Below are positions 26,804 to 35,680 of a stretch of DNA of 64,000 nt, piece by piece. The translations under genes were made by a program, and so were the position numbers. The stretch is from positions 409,884-473,883 of the forward strand of contig NZ_KB898872.1 in NCBI RefSeq assembly GCF_000377905.1, read 5' to 3'. This DNA comes from Thioalkalivibrio sp. ALMg11. GTDB lineage: Bacteria > Pseudomonadota > Gammaproteobacteria > Ectothiorhodospirales > Ectothiorhodospiraceae. Position 1 is the stretch's first letter. Each line of letters starts with the position of its first letter. The notes below the pieces were generated by a model. That model did not search any database and had not been told where the DNA came from. It worked only from the letters and a program-made list of their open reading frames with translations.

Positions 26804-27267
26804 CGCGCGCATCCTACCCAAGGCCCGCCCACGGCGCAGCCCGTTCTTGCCGGTAAAGGGGCCGCCTTCTACACTTTCGCCAGCTTAAGGAGACGCTGAT
26901 TGAATCGCGCGCTCGCGTTGGTGCCCCCTGTTTTCCGAGACAGGGCGCGTCGTGCAGCGGGTAGTGGTTCTACCCGCAAACGGCGCCACGCAGCATCGGG
27001 GAACAGGGGGCACCAACCCGACAAGTGATTGAAAGAGCGGGCTCGGCCGCCCGTTGTTGACGAAAACGGGCGCGCGCACGGCGTTGCGGCTCCCTTGTGC
27101 AGAATGACTGCACGGCAGTCACCGCGCCTTGTTCGCACGCAAAAGCGACTCGAGCGCGAGCGCGCGATTCAATCAGCGTCTCCTTTAGGGAGTCTCGAGG
27201 CGGCGGGCCCAGGAAAACCCCTGACCTCACCGCGGTCTGCATTAGCCGCCCGGACCGGAGGGACGTC
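26804..27267. other. 464 bp gap mostly filled by a palindromic element
   Basis: Apart from about 80 bp on each side, this divergent intergenic region is the full-length palindromic element at 26888-27185. The remaining 82 bp before the GDT1 gene is GC-rich and may be its leader, but no known manganese riboswitch could be fitted with confidence. Confidence 0.7.
26888..27185. repeat. multi-stem palindromic element, full copy C (298 bp)
   Basis: Same orientation as copy A. The ends are AAGGAGACGCTGATTGAATC and its complement; the outer stem is GCGCGCTCGCG, as in copy B. Internal stems are the GGTGCCCCCTG/CAGGGGGCACC arm, the GCGGGTAG hairpin of copy A and the GTGCAG/CTGCAC hairpin. It also has a GCCCGTT..AACGGGC stem shared with copy B but missing from the shorter copy A. 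TTA occurs at both borders. Confidence 0.85.
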
Positions 27268-27825
27268 ATGGAAGCCCTGCTTGTCGCCACCGTCATCGTC
27301 GCCATCGCCGAGATGGGCGACAAGACCCAGCTCCTCGCGCTGCTCCTGATCTGCCGCTACCAGCAAACCTGGCCCATCATCTGGGGCATCGTCGTAGCGA
27401 CCCTGGCCAACCACTTCCTCGCCGCGCTGGCCGGGGTTTGGATCGGCGCCAGTGTGCCGGATGACTGGTTGCGCTGGGGGCTGGGGATCGGCTTCATCGT
27501 GATGGCCGCCTGGGTGCTGATCCCGGATGGCGAGGACGAACTGCCTGCGGCCTCCAAGCACGGCGTGTTCTGGACCACTACGGTGCTGTTCTTCCTGGTC
27601 GAGATGGGTGACAAGACGCAGGTGGCCACTGCCGCGCTGGCCGCCACCTTCGACAGCCTGGTGCTCGTGGTGATTGGCTCCACCATCGGCATGGTCCTGG
27701 CCAATGCCCCGGTGGTATGGCTGGGCCAGCGTTTCGCCTGTCACCTGCCGCTGCGGCTGCTACGCGCGCTCGCTGCCCTGCTGTTCTTCGCCCTGGGCCT
27801 CGGGGTACTGCTGGCTTGGGTCTGA
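27268..27825 (+). CDS. TMEM165/GDT1-type cation exporter
   Basis: A 185-residue inner-membrane protein with six hydrophobic segments and the two family motifs EMGDKTQ, near residues 15-21 and 110-116, in the first and fourth helices. GDT1 proteins exchange Mn2+ or Ca2+ for protons; bacterial relatives protect against manganese excess. The start at 27268 (MEALLVATVIVAIAEMGDKT) fits the family. Its 3' end overlaps the convergent TVP38 gene by 66 bp. The palindromic element ends 82 bp upstream, so regulation may be affected by it. Confidence 0.92.
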   Translation: MEALLVATVIVAIAEMGDKTQLLALLLICRYQQTWPIIWGIVVATLANHFLAALAGVWIGASVPDDWLRWGLGIGFIVMAAWVLIPDGEDELPAASKHGVFWTTTVLFFLVEMGDKTQVATAALAATFDSLVLVVIGSTIGMVLANAPVVWLGQRFACHLPLRLLRALAALLFFALGLGVLLAWV

Positions 27826-28512
27826 GTCCGTGTGCAGCATCTTCTGCCCCAGCCAGATGCGTCGCACCAGGCGCGGCAGCAACAGCAGCAATGCCAGCAC
27901 CGCGAGCAGCGCCAGACCCAGTTGCACCCCGCTGTCAGCACCGCTGGCCATCTCGCGGGTGGCATGCCCCAGCCAGGCATAGGCAAACAGACTGGGGATC
28001 AGCGCCAATCCGGTCGTCAGCGCGAACACCCGCAGCGGCAGGCGCACCAGCCCCAGGGCATAGTTGGTGGGCGCAAACGGGAACACCGGCACCAGCCGGG
28101 TCAGGGCCACCACGCGCCAGCCCTCGGCCTCTACATCCTCGCACAGCCGGGTACTGCGCGGCCCCATGCGCGGGACTAGCCAGGGCTGCAGCCAGGTACG
28201 GGCCAGCATGAAGGCGATGATCGCCGCCACGGTGGCCGCCAGCAGGCTAAGGGCGCCACCGGTGAAGGGGCCGAACAAGGCCCCGCCCAGCAGAATCCAG
28301 AAGGTGCTCGGCAGCGGGAACAGGGCCAGTACGACAAACGCCAGCACGAATACCAGGTAGGCCCCAGGGCCCCAGCTGAGCAGCCAGGCCTCCAGCTCGC
28401 CCAGCGGAACGCCGAGGCTGGGCCACTCGGTGGTCAACAGGATCCACGCCAGCGAGACCCCGAACAGGATCGCCGCGACCGTCAGCCAGCTCTTGTGGTG
28501 TCGAATCCTCAT
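27760..28512 (-). CDS. TVP38/TMEM64 (DedA-like) membrane protein
   Basis: A 250-residue polytopic membrane protein of the SNARE-associated/VTT family. It has an N-terminal helix, the PLPSTFWILLGGALFGPFTGG block, and the re-entrant motif LTRLVPVFPFAPTNYALGLV near residues 137-156. Members scramble or transport lipids, but this one's substrate is unknown. The C-terminal tail after about residue 225 is polar and is read from DNA overlapping the convergent GDT1 gene. It begins 9 bp after rarA on the same strand, so the two probably share a transcript. Confidence 0.9.
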   Translation of the reverse strand: MRIRHHKSWLTVAAILFGVSLAWILLTTEWPSLGVPLGELEAWLLSWGPGAYLVFVLAFVVLALFPLPSTFWILLGGALFGPFTGGALSLLAATVAAIIAFMLARTWLQPWLVPRMGPRSTRLCEDVEAEGWRVVALTRLVPVFPFAPTNYALGLVRLPLRVFALTTGLALIPSLFAYAWLGHATREMASGADSGVQLGLALLAVLALLLLLPRLVRRIWLGQKMLHTDSDPSQQYPEAQGEEQQGSERA

Positions 28513-28521
28513 GTCACCCCG

Positions 28522-29907
28522 TCAGCCCTCATTACCGGCGCCTTGGCCGTTGTTGCCGCGCAGGCGATCCAGACGCTCCGCCAGCGCGCGCTCGGTACCA
28601 TCCCGGCGCGGGCTGTAGAAGCGCGCCTCCTCCAGCCCATCGGGCAGATACACCTGCCCGCGCGCAAACCCGTCCGGTTCGTCATGGTCGTAGCGATATC
28701 CGGCACCGAAGCCCTCGGAGCGCATCAGTTCAGTCGGGGCATTGCGCAGATGCAGGGGCACGCCCGCGCTGCCGCTTTCGCGGATGGCCGCCCGCGCGCC
28801 GTTCAGCGCGGCATAGGCGCTGTTGCTCTTGGGCGCGGAAGCCAGTTCGATCACCGCCTGCACCAGCGCCAGATCGCCCTCCGGCCGGCCCAGGCGCTCC
28901 ATGGTCTGCCAGGCGGCCAGCACCCGCGCCCCCAGCCCGACCGCGGCCAGGCCAATGTCCTCGTAGGCCATACGCAGCAGGCGTCGGCCCAGATAGTCCG
29001 GGTCGCAGCCGGCATCCAGCATGCGGGTGAGCCAGTACACCGCCGCGTTCGGATCGGACCCGCGCACCGACTTGTGCAGGGCGGAGATCTGGTCGTAGAA
29101 CGCATCACCCTGGCGATCGAAGGCCAGCGACTGCGCCCCCATTACGGCGCGCAGGGCGTCGCCGGTGATGGCGCCATCGCGGGCCAGGTCCGAGGCGGTC
29201 TCCAGCCAGTTCAGGGCACGCCGGGCATCGCCGTCCGCGGCCCGCGCCAGGCGCTGACGCTCCTCCGGATCCAGTGTCAGGCCGCGCCCGCCCAGTCCGC
29301 GTTCGGAGTCCGTCAGGGCACGCTCGATCAGGGCCTCGATAGCCTCCGCCCCGACCGCCTCCATGCGGTAGACCCGCGCGCGCGACAGCAGCGCGCTGTT
29401 GAGCGCGAACGACGGGTTCTCGGTGGTCGCGCCGACGAAGGTGAGCGTGCCGTCCTCGATGTGCGGCAGCAGCGCATCCTGCTGCCCCTTGTTGAAGCGG
29501 TGGATCTCGTCGATGAACAGGAGCGTCCCGACGCCGTTCCGGCGGCGCATCTTCGCGGCTTCGACGACCGCGCGGACGTCCTTGACCCCCGCCAGCACGG
29601 CGGACAGCGTGACCAGGCGCTGGGCGCCAGCCGCCGCGACCAGCCGCGCGAGCGTTGTCTTGCCGCAGCCAGGCGGCCCCCAGAGGATCATCGACGGGGT
29701 CTGGCCCTGCTCGATCGCCTGGCGCAGCGCGGCATCCGCGCCGACCAGGTGGTCCTGGCCAACCATCTCGTCAAGCCACGCCGGACGCATGCGTTCGGCC
29801 AGCGGCGCCGTCGGATCCGGCGTTACCGGGGCCGGCTCGGGATCGGGTTCGGGCGCGGCCACGTCCGGATCGGGGCCGAACAGGTCGCCTTCGGGGGAAT
29901 CACTCAT
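28522..29907 (-). CDS. rarA: replication-associated recombination protein A (AAA+ ATPase)
   Basis: RarA/MgsA acts at stalled replication forks. The 461-residue protein has a Pro/Asp-rich N-terminal extension of about 30 residues, then PLAERMRPAWLDEMVGQDHL. Walker A is GPPGCGKTT, Walker B is LLFIDEIHRF, sensor 1 is GATTENPSF, and the clamp-loader-like C-terminal tetramerisation domain has RLLRMAYEDIGLA. Everything is intact. It belongs to the conserved ftsK-lolA-rarA order, but a 296 bp repeat-filled gap separates it from lolA. Confidence 0.96.
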   Translation of the reverse strand: MSDSPEGDLFGPDPDVAAPEPDPEPAPVTPDPTAPLAERMRPAWLDEMVGQDHLVGADAALRQAIEQGQTPSMILWGPPGCGKTTLARLVAAAGAQRLVTLSAVLAGVKDVRAVVEAAKMRRRNGVGTLLFIDEIHRFNKGQQDALLPHIEDGTLTFVGATTENPSFALNSALLSRARVYRMEAVGAEAIEALIERALTDSERGLGGRGLTLDPEERQRLARAADGDARRALNWLETASDLARDGAITGDALRAVMGAQSLAFDRQGDAFYDQISALHKSVRGSDPNAAVYWLTRMLDAGCDPDYLGRRLLRMAYEDIGLAAVGLGARVLAAWQTMERLGRPEGDLALVQAVIELASAPKSNSAYAALNGARAAIRESGSAGVPLHLRNAPTELMRSEGFGAGYRYDHDEPDGFARGQVYLPDGLEEARFYSPRRDGTERALAERLDRLRGNNGQGAGNEG

Positions 29908-30203
29908 GGAGGGATTGTAACCCCTCGGGCCGAAGACCCTTGTTCACCATGAAGCACACGAAGGCACGAAGAAGGGCGAATGGCACCACAGAGGACACGG
30001 AGAAAACCCAAGGGGGTGTCGCAGCCCATGGGTAGGATGCGTTGAGCAAAGCGAAACGCATCAACATCGATCACCCGGAATATCGCCGCCTTCCGACCGA
30101 TGCGTTTCGCTGCGCTCAACGCATCCTACGCACCTGAAAGCCCATTGATTTTCTCCGTGTCCTCTGTGCGCTCTGTGGTAGATAACCAGCGGCCGGGTTT
30201 CAC
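29908..30203. repeat. nested palindromes between lolA and rarA
   Basis: A 20-bp perfect inverted repeat, CACAGAGGACACGGAGAAAA at 29987-30006 and its complement at 30149-30168, encloses the TAGGATGCG palindrome at 30032-30130. The rest of this 296 bp gap holds no gene. The outer arm resembles an intergenic repeat seen in many environmental proteobacteria. Confidence 0.75.
30032..30130. repeat. palindromic repeat with TAGGATGCG / TGCGTTTCGC arms, copy 3
   Basis: GTAGGATGCGTTGAGCAAAG and its inverted partner TGCGTTTCGCTGCGCTCAAC..GCATCCTAC. The two arms are more complementary here than in copies 1 and 2, and the spacer is different (ATCGATCACCCGGAATATC). Confidence 0.75.
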
Positions 30204-30875
30204 TCAAGGCCGGTAGATGTCGGTCCCGGCCGGAGGGGCGAAGGTGAACACGGACGGGTCGAGATCGCCGTTGCGTTCGGTTTCGTGAAAGAGGATTACG
30301 GTCTCCTGGCCAAAGATGTCGCGAAAGGCCATGCGGGTGAGGTCGCCATCCGCGGTCAGGTCCAGGTCCAGGCTGGTGAAGTCGGCCTGTTCGTTGCGCG
30401 GTACCAGCACCAGGCGCAGGGCGTCGCCACCCGGCACCGGCCGCAGCGACATGCGGAAGTGCTCGTCCAAGCGATCGGGCTGGGTGATCGCGGCGATCGG
30501 CGTGGCATCGAAGGCATCCCCCAGCGGGCGCACCGTGGCTTGCGACAGGTCCGGGTCGTACATCCACAGGTCCTCACCGTCGGAGACGATGGTCTGCGGG
30601 AACGGCTCGGTCACCTCCCAGTGCAGGCGATTGGGCAGCCCCAACTGCATGCGGCCGTCGGACTCCTGCAGCACGTAGCCGGTGTCGTCGCGCACGGTCT
30701 GGGTAAATTCGGCGGAGAAGCTCTCCAGACCATCGACAAAGCGATCCAGCGCGGCGCGGGCATCCTCCATACCGCGGTCGGCGGCCAGGGCCGGAACGGC
30801 GGTCAGGGCCAGTACCAGACCAAGGGACAGGGCCCGCCAGAGGGCGCCCGGACACGAAAGGGGACGAGCGTTCAT
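30204..30875 (-). CDS. lolA: outer-membrane lipoprotein carrier protein
   Basis: LolA ferries lipoproteins across the periplasm from LolCDE to LolB. The start at 30875, behind GGAG, gives a signal peptide with core LSLGLVLALTAVPALA and cleavage after ALA-A. The mature chain of about 200 residues has the family's FVDGLESFSAEFTQTVRD start, the PNRLHWEVTEPFPQTIVSDG strand and the YDPDLSQATVRPL turn. The longer frame adds 11 unlikely residues. It lies between ftsK (107 bp upstream) and rarA, the normal order. Confidence 0.95.
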   Translation of the reverse strand: MNARPLSCPGALWRALSLGLVLALTAVPALAADRGMEDARAALDRFVDGLESFSAEFTQTVRDDTGYVLQESDGRMQLGLPNRLHWEVTEPFPQTIVSDGEDLWMYDPDLSQATVRPLGDAFDATPIAAITQPDRLDEHFRMSLRPVPGGDALRLVLVPRNEQADFTSLDLDLTADGDLTRMAFRDIFGQETVILFHETERNGDLDPSVFTFAPPAGTDIYRP

Positions 30876-30963
30876 GCAGTCTCCAGGATGGATGAGTATG
30901 CGATTCATGATGCGCCGCGAGACTTAACCCGGCGTGAACCTGACGCCCTTCGGACGCCGAAGA

Positions 30964-30981
30964 CCGGGAACTTGTTCCCGG
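30964..30981. repeat. 18-bp perfect palindrome after ftsK
   Basis: CCGGGAAC, two bases, GTTCCCGG directly at the end of ftsK. It lacks a T-run on either strand, so it is at best a weak hairpin terminator or a 3' end stabiliser for the ftsK mRNA. Confidence 0.5.
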
Positions 30982-33315
30982 CTATTCGTTCGGCCCCGGA
31001 ACCAGGACCTCGCGGTTGCCGTTCGACTGTACCTGGCTGACCAGGCCGGCGGCCTCCATGTCTTCGACCATGCGCGCGGCCCGGTTGTAGCCGATCTTGA
31101 GCCGGCGCTGGACGAACGAGATCGAGGCCTTGCGCGACTCGATCACCACCTGCACGGCCTGGTCGTACAGCGGGTCCGACTCACTGCCGTTCCCCTCGGA
31201 CGACTCCAGCCCCGGGATGCTGGCCGCACCCGCCTCCGGCTCGTCGAGGATCGCGTCGTTGTAGTCCGGTTCGCCGGTGGATTTCAGATATTCGACCACC
31301 TGATGCACCTCGTTGTCGCTGACGAACGCCCCGTGCACGCGCTCGGGCATCGCCTTGCCCGGCGGCAGATAGAGCATGTCGCCGTGGCCCAGCAGGTGCT
31401 CGGCACCCATCTGGTCGAGGATGGTGCGCGAGTCCACGCGCGAGGAGACCTGGAAGGCGATGCGGGTGGGGATGTTCGCCTTGATCAACCCGGTGATCAC
31501 GTCCACCGACGGACGCTGGGTGGCCAGGATCAGGTGGATGCCGGCGGCGCGAGCCTTCTGCGCCAGGCGGGCAATCAACTCCTCCACCTTTTTGCCCACC
31601 ACCATGATCATGTCGGCGAATTCGTCGACCACAACCACGATGAACGGCAACGGCTCCAGCTCCGGCGCCTCGGTCTCGGTGATCGCCTCCTCCGGCTTGA
31701 ACAACGGGTCCTTCAGCGGCTCGCCGGCGGTCTCGGCATCGCGCACCTTCTTGTTGAAGCCGCCGATATTGCGCACGCCCATCGCCGACATCAGCTTGTA
31801 GCGCCGCTCCATCTCCGCCACCGCCCAGCGCAGGGCGTTGGAGGCATCCTTCATGTCGGTGACGACCGAGCACAGCAGATGCGGGATGCCCTCGTACACC
31901 GAAAGCTCCAGCATCTTCGGATCGATCAGGATCAGGCGCACGTCTTCCGGCGTGGACTTGTACAGCAGCGACAGCAACATCGCGTTGACGCCCACCGATT
32001 TCCCGGAACCGGTCGTCCCGGCGACCAGCAGATGCGGCATCTTGGCCAGATCCGCCATCACGGGCCCGCCGCCGATGTCCTTGCCCAATGCCATGGTCAA
32101 CGGCGACTTGTTCGAATCGAACAGGTCGGAGCGCAGGATCTCCGAGAGGGCCACGATCTCGCGGTTCTCGTTGGGGATCTCCAGCCCTACCGTGGACTTG
32201 CCCGGGATCACCTCGACGATGCGCACTGCCATCACCGACAGCGAGCGCGCGAGATCGGTGGACAGCCCGGAGATGCGCGAGGCCTTCACCCCGGCAGCCG
32301 GCTGCAGCTCGAAGCGGGTGATGACCGGCCCCGGCTGGACCGCAACCACCTCGACCTCGACGCCGAAGTCCTTCAGCTTCAACTCGACCAGACGCGAGAG
32401 CGCCTGCAGCGCCTCCTCGGAAAAGCCATCGGGGGGCGGCGGCGGCTCGTCCAGCAGCGCCAGCGGCGGGTGCGGATCCGCACCCGTCCCCTCGGTGAAC
32501 AGCGGGACCTGTTTTTCCTTCTGCACCCGCGGGCTGGGCGTTGGCGTCTCGATGCGCGGCTCCACCCGCGAGGGCACCCGCTTCTCGGTGCGCTTGCGCT
32601 CCTTCTCCACCCGGGTCTCGCGCTCGGCCCGCTCGCGCGCCCCGATGCGGCGGTCACGGGCCGAGTCGATCGCCACGCGGGCGCGCGCCCAGCCGCGCAC
32701 GGCCAGCTGACCGAGACGATCCATCAGCAGGAACCACGACAGCCCGGTAAACAGGGTCACCCCCGCCAGGAACAGCGCCAGCAGGACCAGCGTGCCGCCG
32801 ACCAGGCTCAGCCCGGCAACCGCCCAGCCGCCGAACAGGTCGCCGAGGATGCCACCGGCATGCACCGGCATCCCGCCCGGCATCAAATGCAGCGCGGCCA
32901 ACGCCGAGCCGGCGATCAGCGCCACGATCAGCGCCAGCCCGCGCACGGTGAGCTCCATGGGGCTGGCGATCTGCGCCTCGCGGCGATGCCGGAACAGCCA
33001 CCAGCCAATGCCGCCCACAGCCAGCGGGATCAGGTAGGCCAGGTAGCCGAGTAGATGAAAGACGATATCCGCAAACCAGGCACCGGTGGTGCCGCCCAGA
33101 TTGCGTAAGCCCTCGCCGTCACCGGTGGTCGACCAGGCGGCATCACCCGGGTGATAGCTCGCCAGCGCCACCAGCAGATAAAGCGCCAGCATGCCGAAGA
33201 TCAGCAGCGCACCCTCGCGCAGCCCGCGCAGGAGTTGCCCGCTCAGGCTCGGCGGTGCGGCCGGCTCTACCGTCTTGCTGCCCTTGCCCCCGGCTTTGGC
33301 CTTGCTTGCGGCCAT
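30982..33315 (-). CDS. ftsK: DNA translocase FtsK
   Basis: FtsK pumps DNA at the division septum and activates dimer resolution. From the start at 33315 ([16 protein letters not shown], behind GGGGAA) the protein is 777 residues. It has four hydrophobic segments in the first 180 residues, a charged Arg/Glu-rich linker to about 280, and the alpha-beta motor domain with Walker [15 protein letters not shown] and Walker [15 protein letters not shown]-terminal gamma winged helix ([20 protein letters not shown]) reads the KOPS polarity sequences. The linker is much shorter than in E. coli, as in most bacteria. Confidence 0.96.
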   Translation of the reverse strand: MAASKAKAGGKGSKTVEPAAPPSLSGQLLRGLREGALLIFGMLALYLLVALASYHPGDAAWSTTGDGEGLRNLGGTTGAWFADIVFHLLGYLAYLIPLAVGGIGWWLFRHRREAQIASPMELTVRGLALIVALIAGSALAALHLMPGGMPVHAGGILGDLFGGWAVAGLSLVGGTLVLLALFLAGVTLFTGLSWFLLMDRLGQLAVRGWARARVAIDSARDRRIGARERAERETRVEKERKRTEKRVPSRVEPRIETPTPSPRVQKEKQVPLFTEGTGADPHPPLALLDEPPPPPDGFSEEALQALSRLVELKLKDFGVEVEVVAVQPGPVITRFELQPAAGVKASRISGLSTDLARSLSVMAVRIVEVIPGKSTVGLEIPNENREIVALSEILRSDLFDSNKSPLTMALGKDIGGGPVMADLAKMPHLLVAGTTGSGKSVGVNAMLLSLLYKSTPEDVRLILIDPKMLELSVYEGIPHLLCSVVTDMKDASNALRWAVAEMERRYKLMSAMGVRNIGGFNKKVRDAETAGEPLKDPLFKPEEAITETEAPELEPLPFIVVVVDEFADMIMVVGKKVEELIARLAQKARAAGIHLILATQRPSVDVITGLIKANIPTRIAFQVSSRVDSRTILDQMGAEHLLGHGDMLYLPPGKAMPERVHGAFVSDNEVHQVVEYLKSTGEPDYNDAILDEPEAGAASIPGLESSEGNGSESDPLYDQAVQVVIESRKASISFVQRRLKIGYNRAARMVEDMEAAGLVSQVQSNGNREVLVPGPNE

Positions 33316-33475
33316 GCGTTCCCCAATGGTCCGGCCCGCGGCGCGGGCATCTCGAATCACGTCGCAGTTTACCGGTTAAAACGTTCTTCGTGGGGCCAAG
33401 TCTGCCCAGCCTGAGAACCGCGTCCGGTCGGGCTTGCCTCCGACAGGCTGCCCCCGCACGGCGAGTCCTGCCATT

Positions 33476-33500
33476 GTGGGAGCGGGCTTGCCCGCGAAGC
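33476..33500. repeat. single REP palindrome
   Basis: GTGGGAGCGGGCTTGCCCGC followed by GAAGC, the same word as in the REPIN at 24570-24648. It lies in the 220 bp gap between ftsK and the methyltransferase fusion gene. Confidence 0.65.
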
Positions 33501-33535
33501 CCCCGCCCGCGCCGCCACCGGCAAAGAGCCACCGC

Positions 33536-34783
33536 TCACTCCCCTCGACAACCCCACACCGCAAACACCGGATCCGCATGCTCCAGCCGCCCGGCATACG
33601 GATCATCCGCCGGCCGCGGCAGCCCGCGCAGGGAGAAGGTCGCAAGGTCCGAAAATCCGGCCTGCAGGAAGAGATCCAGCACCAGTCCCATGCGCTCGAA
33701 GTCATACAGGCGTTCCCACACCGCAACCGCCTTGGTCGGGAAACAGCGATCCGAACAGGTCACCACGAACACCCCGCCCGGGCGCAGGACCTGACGTATC
33801 GAGCGGAACACCGCCTCCGGACACATCAGATATTCGACCGACGCGGTACACACGACGGCGTCGAAGCTCCCGAACGCATACGGCAGCTCGGGGTGCGTGT
33901 TGAGGTCCTGCACCTGGGCCGCCGTCAGCACCGGATTGGCCGCCAGTTCCTGCGCGTTCATGCCCAGCCCGACCACCTCGGCCGGTGTCTGCACCCGGTC
34001 CAGGTGCGATTCCCAGCTGCCCATCAGGTCCAGAACCCGTGCACCGGGCGGGATGCACGCGGCATACAGCCCGGCGATCTGGTCCCGCGCGGTCGCGTCC
34101 AGGTGGTGCACCAAGCGCGGTTCGGCATAGAACACGGCATCCGGGTTCGGATCCTCGCGTTCCAGCGCCCCGCCCACCCAGAAGTCGGTTGGCCGCCCGC
34201 GCCAGCACGCCTGCATCCCCGGCCCGCGGGCCGTCAGCAGCCGGGCGACGTCCACCGTCTGCCCATCGTCGCGCCCATGGTCATGTTGGGCCACGACCCG
34301 CGCCTGCAATTGCAGGTCGTATCCCGCCAGCGGATGGTTCAGATCTGCCGTCAGCGCCTCGCCCTCCAGCGCCCCGACCCGGAACAACTCGCGATCCCCG
34401 GCCTCGATTCCGGCGTGACCAGCGATGAACGCCCGGGGGTAAAAACGACCGGCATGCGCCTCCACCCGGCGATGCTTGAGCAGACTGCAATTGAAGGCCG
34501 TGGCCGGGAGATCGACCACGCGGCCCTCCTCCCGTGGCGGGACGAGGGCCGCGGCTGCCTCTCGGGAGGCCTCATGCATCACGCCCGCTTCCAGCGCGTC
34601 CAAGGCCGTGCCCAGACCGCCCGGCCAGTGGTCCCGCCCCGGCTCCAGCCACGGCAGAAACAGGCACTCCCGGTGACGGGCATCACGGCTCGTCCAGTCC
34701 AGGGTGAGCCCGACATCCACCGCCCTCGGCGGTGCCTGGACGGCCGCCTCGACCGATTCCGGTTGGATAAACGGGTCGTACAT
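33536..34783 (-). CDS. SlyD-like domain fused to a class I SAM-dependent methyltransferase
   Basis: This 415-residue protein starts at 34783 behind AAAGGAGG. Residues 30-205 follow the pattern of SlyD-type FKBP prolyl isomerases: a LGTALDALEAGV segment, then VVDLPATAFN, then VGALEGEALTADLNHPLAGY, which matches the SlyD signature with NHPLAG. From about 255 a methyltransferase begins with RVLDLMGSWESHLDRV as motif I (the usual GxGxG is absent), QDLNTHPELPYAFGSFDAVV and FRSIRQVLRPGGVFVVTCSD. The two parts are joined by a stretch with YAEPRLVHHLD. The substrate is unknown. Upstream is a 197 bp divergent gap. Confidence 0.75.
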   Translation of the reverse strand: MYDPFIQPESVEAAVQAPPRAVDVGLTLDWTSRDARHRECLFLPWLEPGRDHWPGGLGTALDALEAGVMHEASREAAAALVPPREEGRVVDLPATAFNCSLLKHRRVEAHAGRFYPRAFIAGHAGIEAGDRELFRVGALEGEALTADLNHPLAGYDLQLQARVVAQHDHGRDDGQTVDVARLLTARGPGMQACWRGRPTDFWVGGALEREDPNPDAVFYAEPRLVHHLDATARDQIAGLYAACIPPGARVLDLMGSWESHLDRVQTPAEVVGLGMNAQELAANPVLTAAQVQDLNTHPELPYAFGSFDAVVCTASVEYLMCPEAVFRSIRQVLRPGGVFVVTCSDRCFPTKAVAVWERLYDFERMGLVLDLFLQAGFSDLATFSLRGLPRPADDPYAGRLEHADPVFAVWGCRGE

Positions 34784-34980
34784 GCACCCTCCTTTGGCAC
34801 GATGAGTCCGGTGCGACGTACGGAGTCCACAACCGGTACGGGCGCAAGCGCCAGGACCCGGGGTTTTGCATCCGGGACCGCCCGTGCGCTTCCCGGGGAA
34901 GATTGCCATACTGAAGGCACCGGAATCCGGCGGTGGGCGCCGATTCCACGCCGCAAGACAACCGATCGGGAAGGACCAGC

Positions 34981-35307
34981 ATGGCGGAGACTTTTCTGGT
35001 GGCCATCATCGACCAGGACCGCGAGGAGCAGGCCCTGGCCATCGCGGCCGAGGAAGGTGGCGCGGATGGTACGGTGATGCAGGGCTCGGGGCTCGGCTTC
35101 CCCGACCACATGACCTTTCTCGGCGTGACCTACCAGGGCCAGGAATCGATATGTATCTGGGAACTGGACGAGGAACGCGCCGAGCGCATCTCGCGCCGCC
35201 TGAACCTGGAACTCGACCTGCTGCAGCCGTACAACGGCCTGGCCTTCACGCTGGACGCCCAGGCCCTGGCCGGCATGCAGTTCGTCGGCGGATTTGCCCA
35301 ACCCTGA
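34981..35307 (+). CDS. small PII-like protein, copy 1
   Basis: A 108-residue protein (MAETFLVAIIDQDREEQALA) with the alternating strand and helix pattern of PII-like trimer proteins: an opening beta strand, an Ala/Glu-rich helix, a GVTYQGQESICIWELD strand and a C-terminal NGLAFTLDAQALAGMQFV strand. The T-loop of classical GlnB (with its modifiable Tyr) is not recognisable. The next gene, 22 bp downstream, is a paralogue. PII-like proteins sense nucleotides and often control nearby transporters. The K+/H+ antiporter lies convergently beyond the pair. Confidence 0.65.
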   Translation: MAETFLVAIIDQDREEQALAIAAEEGGADGTVMQGSGLGFPDHMTFLGVTYQGQESICIWELDEERAERISRRLNLELDLLQPYNGLAFTLDAQALAGMQFVGGFAQP

Positions 35308-35329
35308 CCAACCCTACGCGAGGAACGCC

Positions 35330-35680
35330 ATGCAATTCGTACTGCTCGCCGCCGTGGTCCCGCGCAACCGGGCCGAGCGCGCCATCGAGACCGTCCGCCG
35401 CGAGGGCGCGGCCGGACTGACCCTGCTGGAAGGCCAGGGCATTGCCCAGCTGCGGCGCTCGCCGATCATGGACCTGAAAGACTCCGCGGCGCGCAACGTC
35501 CTGCTGATGGTGCTGGAAGCCAGCCTGGCCGAACGGCTGCTGAAGCGACTGGACGAGGAGCTGGAGCTCAGCACGGTCGGCAACGGCTTTGCGTTCACCC
35601 TGCCGATCAAGGATATCGCCGGGATCAAGCCGGAGCAGATCGAGCACCTGCGCAAGACCCTGGAACAAGGGTCTTCTTAG
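35330..35680 (+). CDS. small PII-like protein, copy 2
   Basis: A 116-residue paralogue of the preceding gene. It keeps the opening strand MQFVLLAAVVPRNRAERAIE, the NVLLMVLEASLAERLLKRLD core and a near-identical ending NGFAFTLPIKDIAGIKPEQ. The two may form hetero- or homotrimers. Their tandem order with a 22 bp gap implies co-expression. The stop codon overlaps the convergent antiporter stop by four bases. Ligand and partner are unknown. Confidence 0.7.
   Translation: MQFVLLAAVVPRNRAERAIETVRREGAAGLTLLEGQGIAQLRRSPIMDLKDSAARNVLLMVLEASLAERLLKRLDEELELSTVGNGFAFTLPIKDIAGIKPEQIEHLRKTLEQGSS

Noticed and set aside
27186..27267. Possible manganese (yybP-ykoY) riboswitch before the GDT1 gene
   Set aside because: GDT1-type genes often carry one, and a few words look suggestive, but the conserved paired loops could not be assembled in the 82 bp left after the palindromic element.
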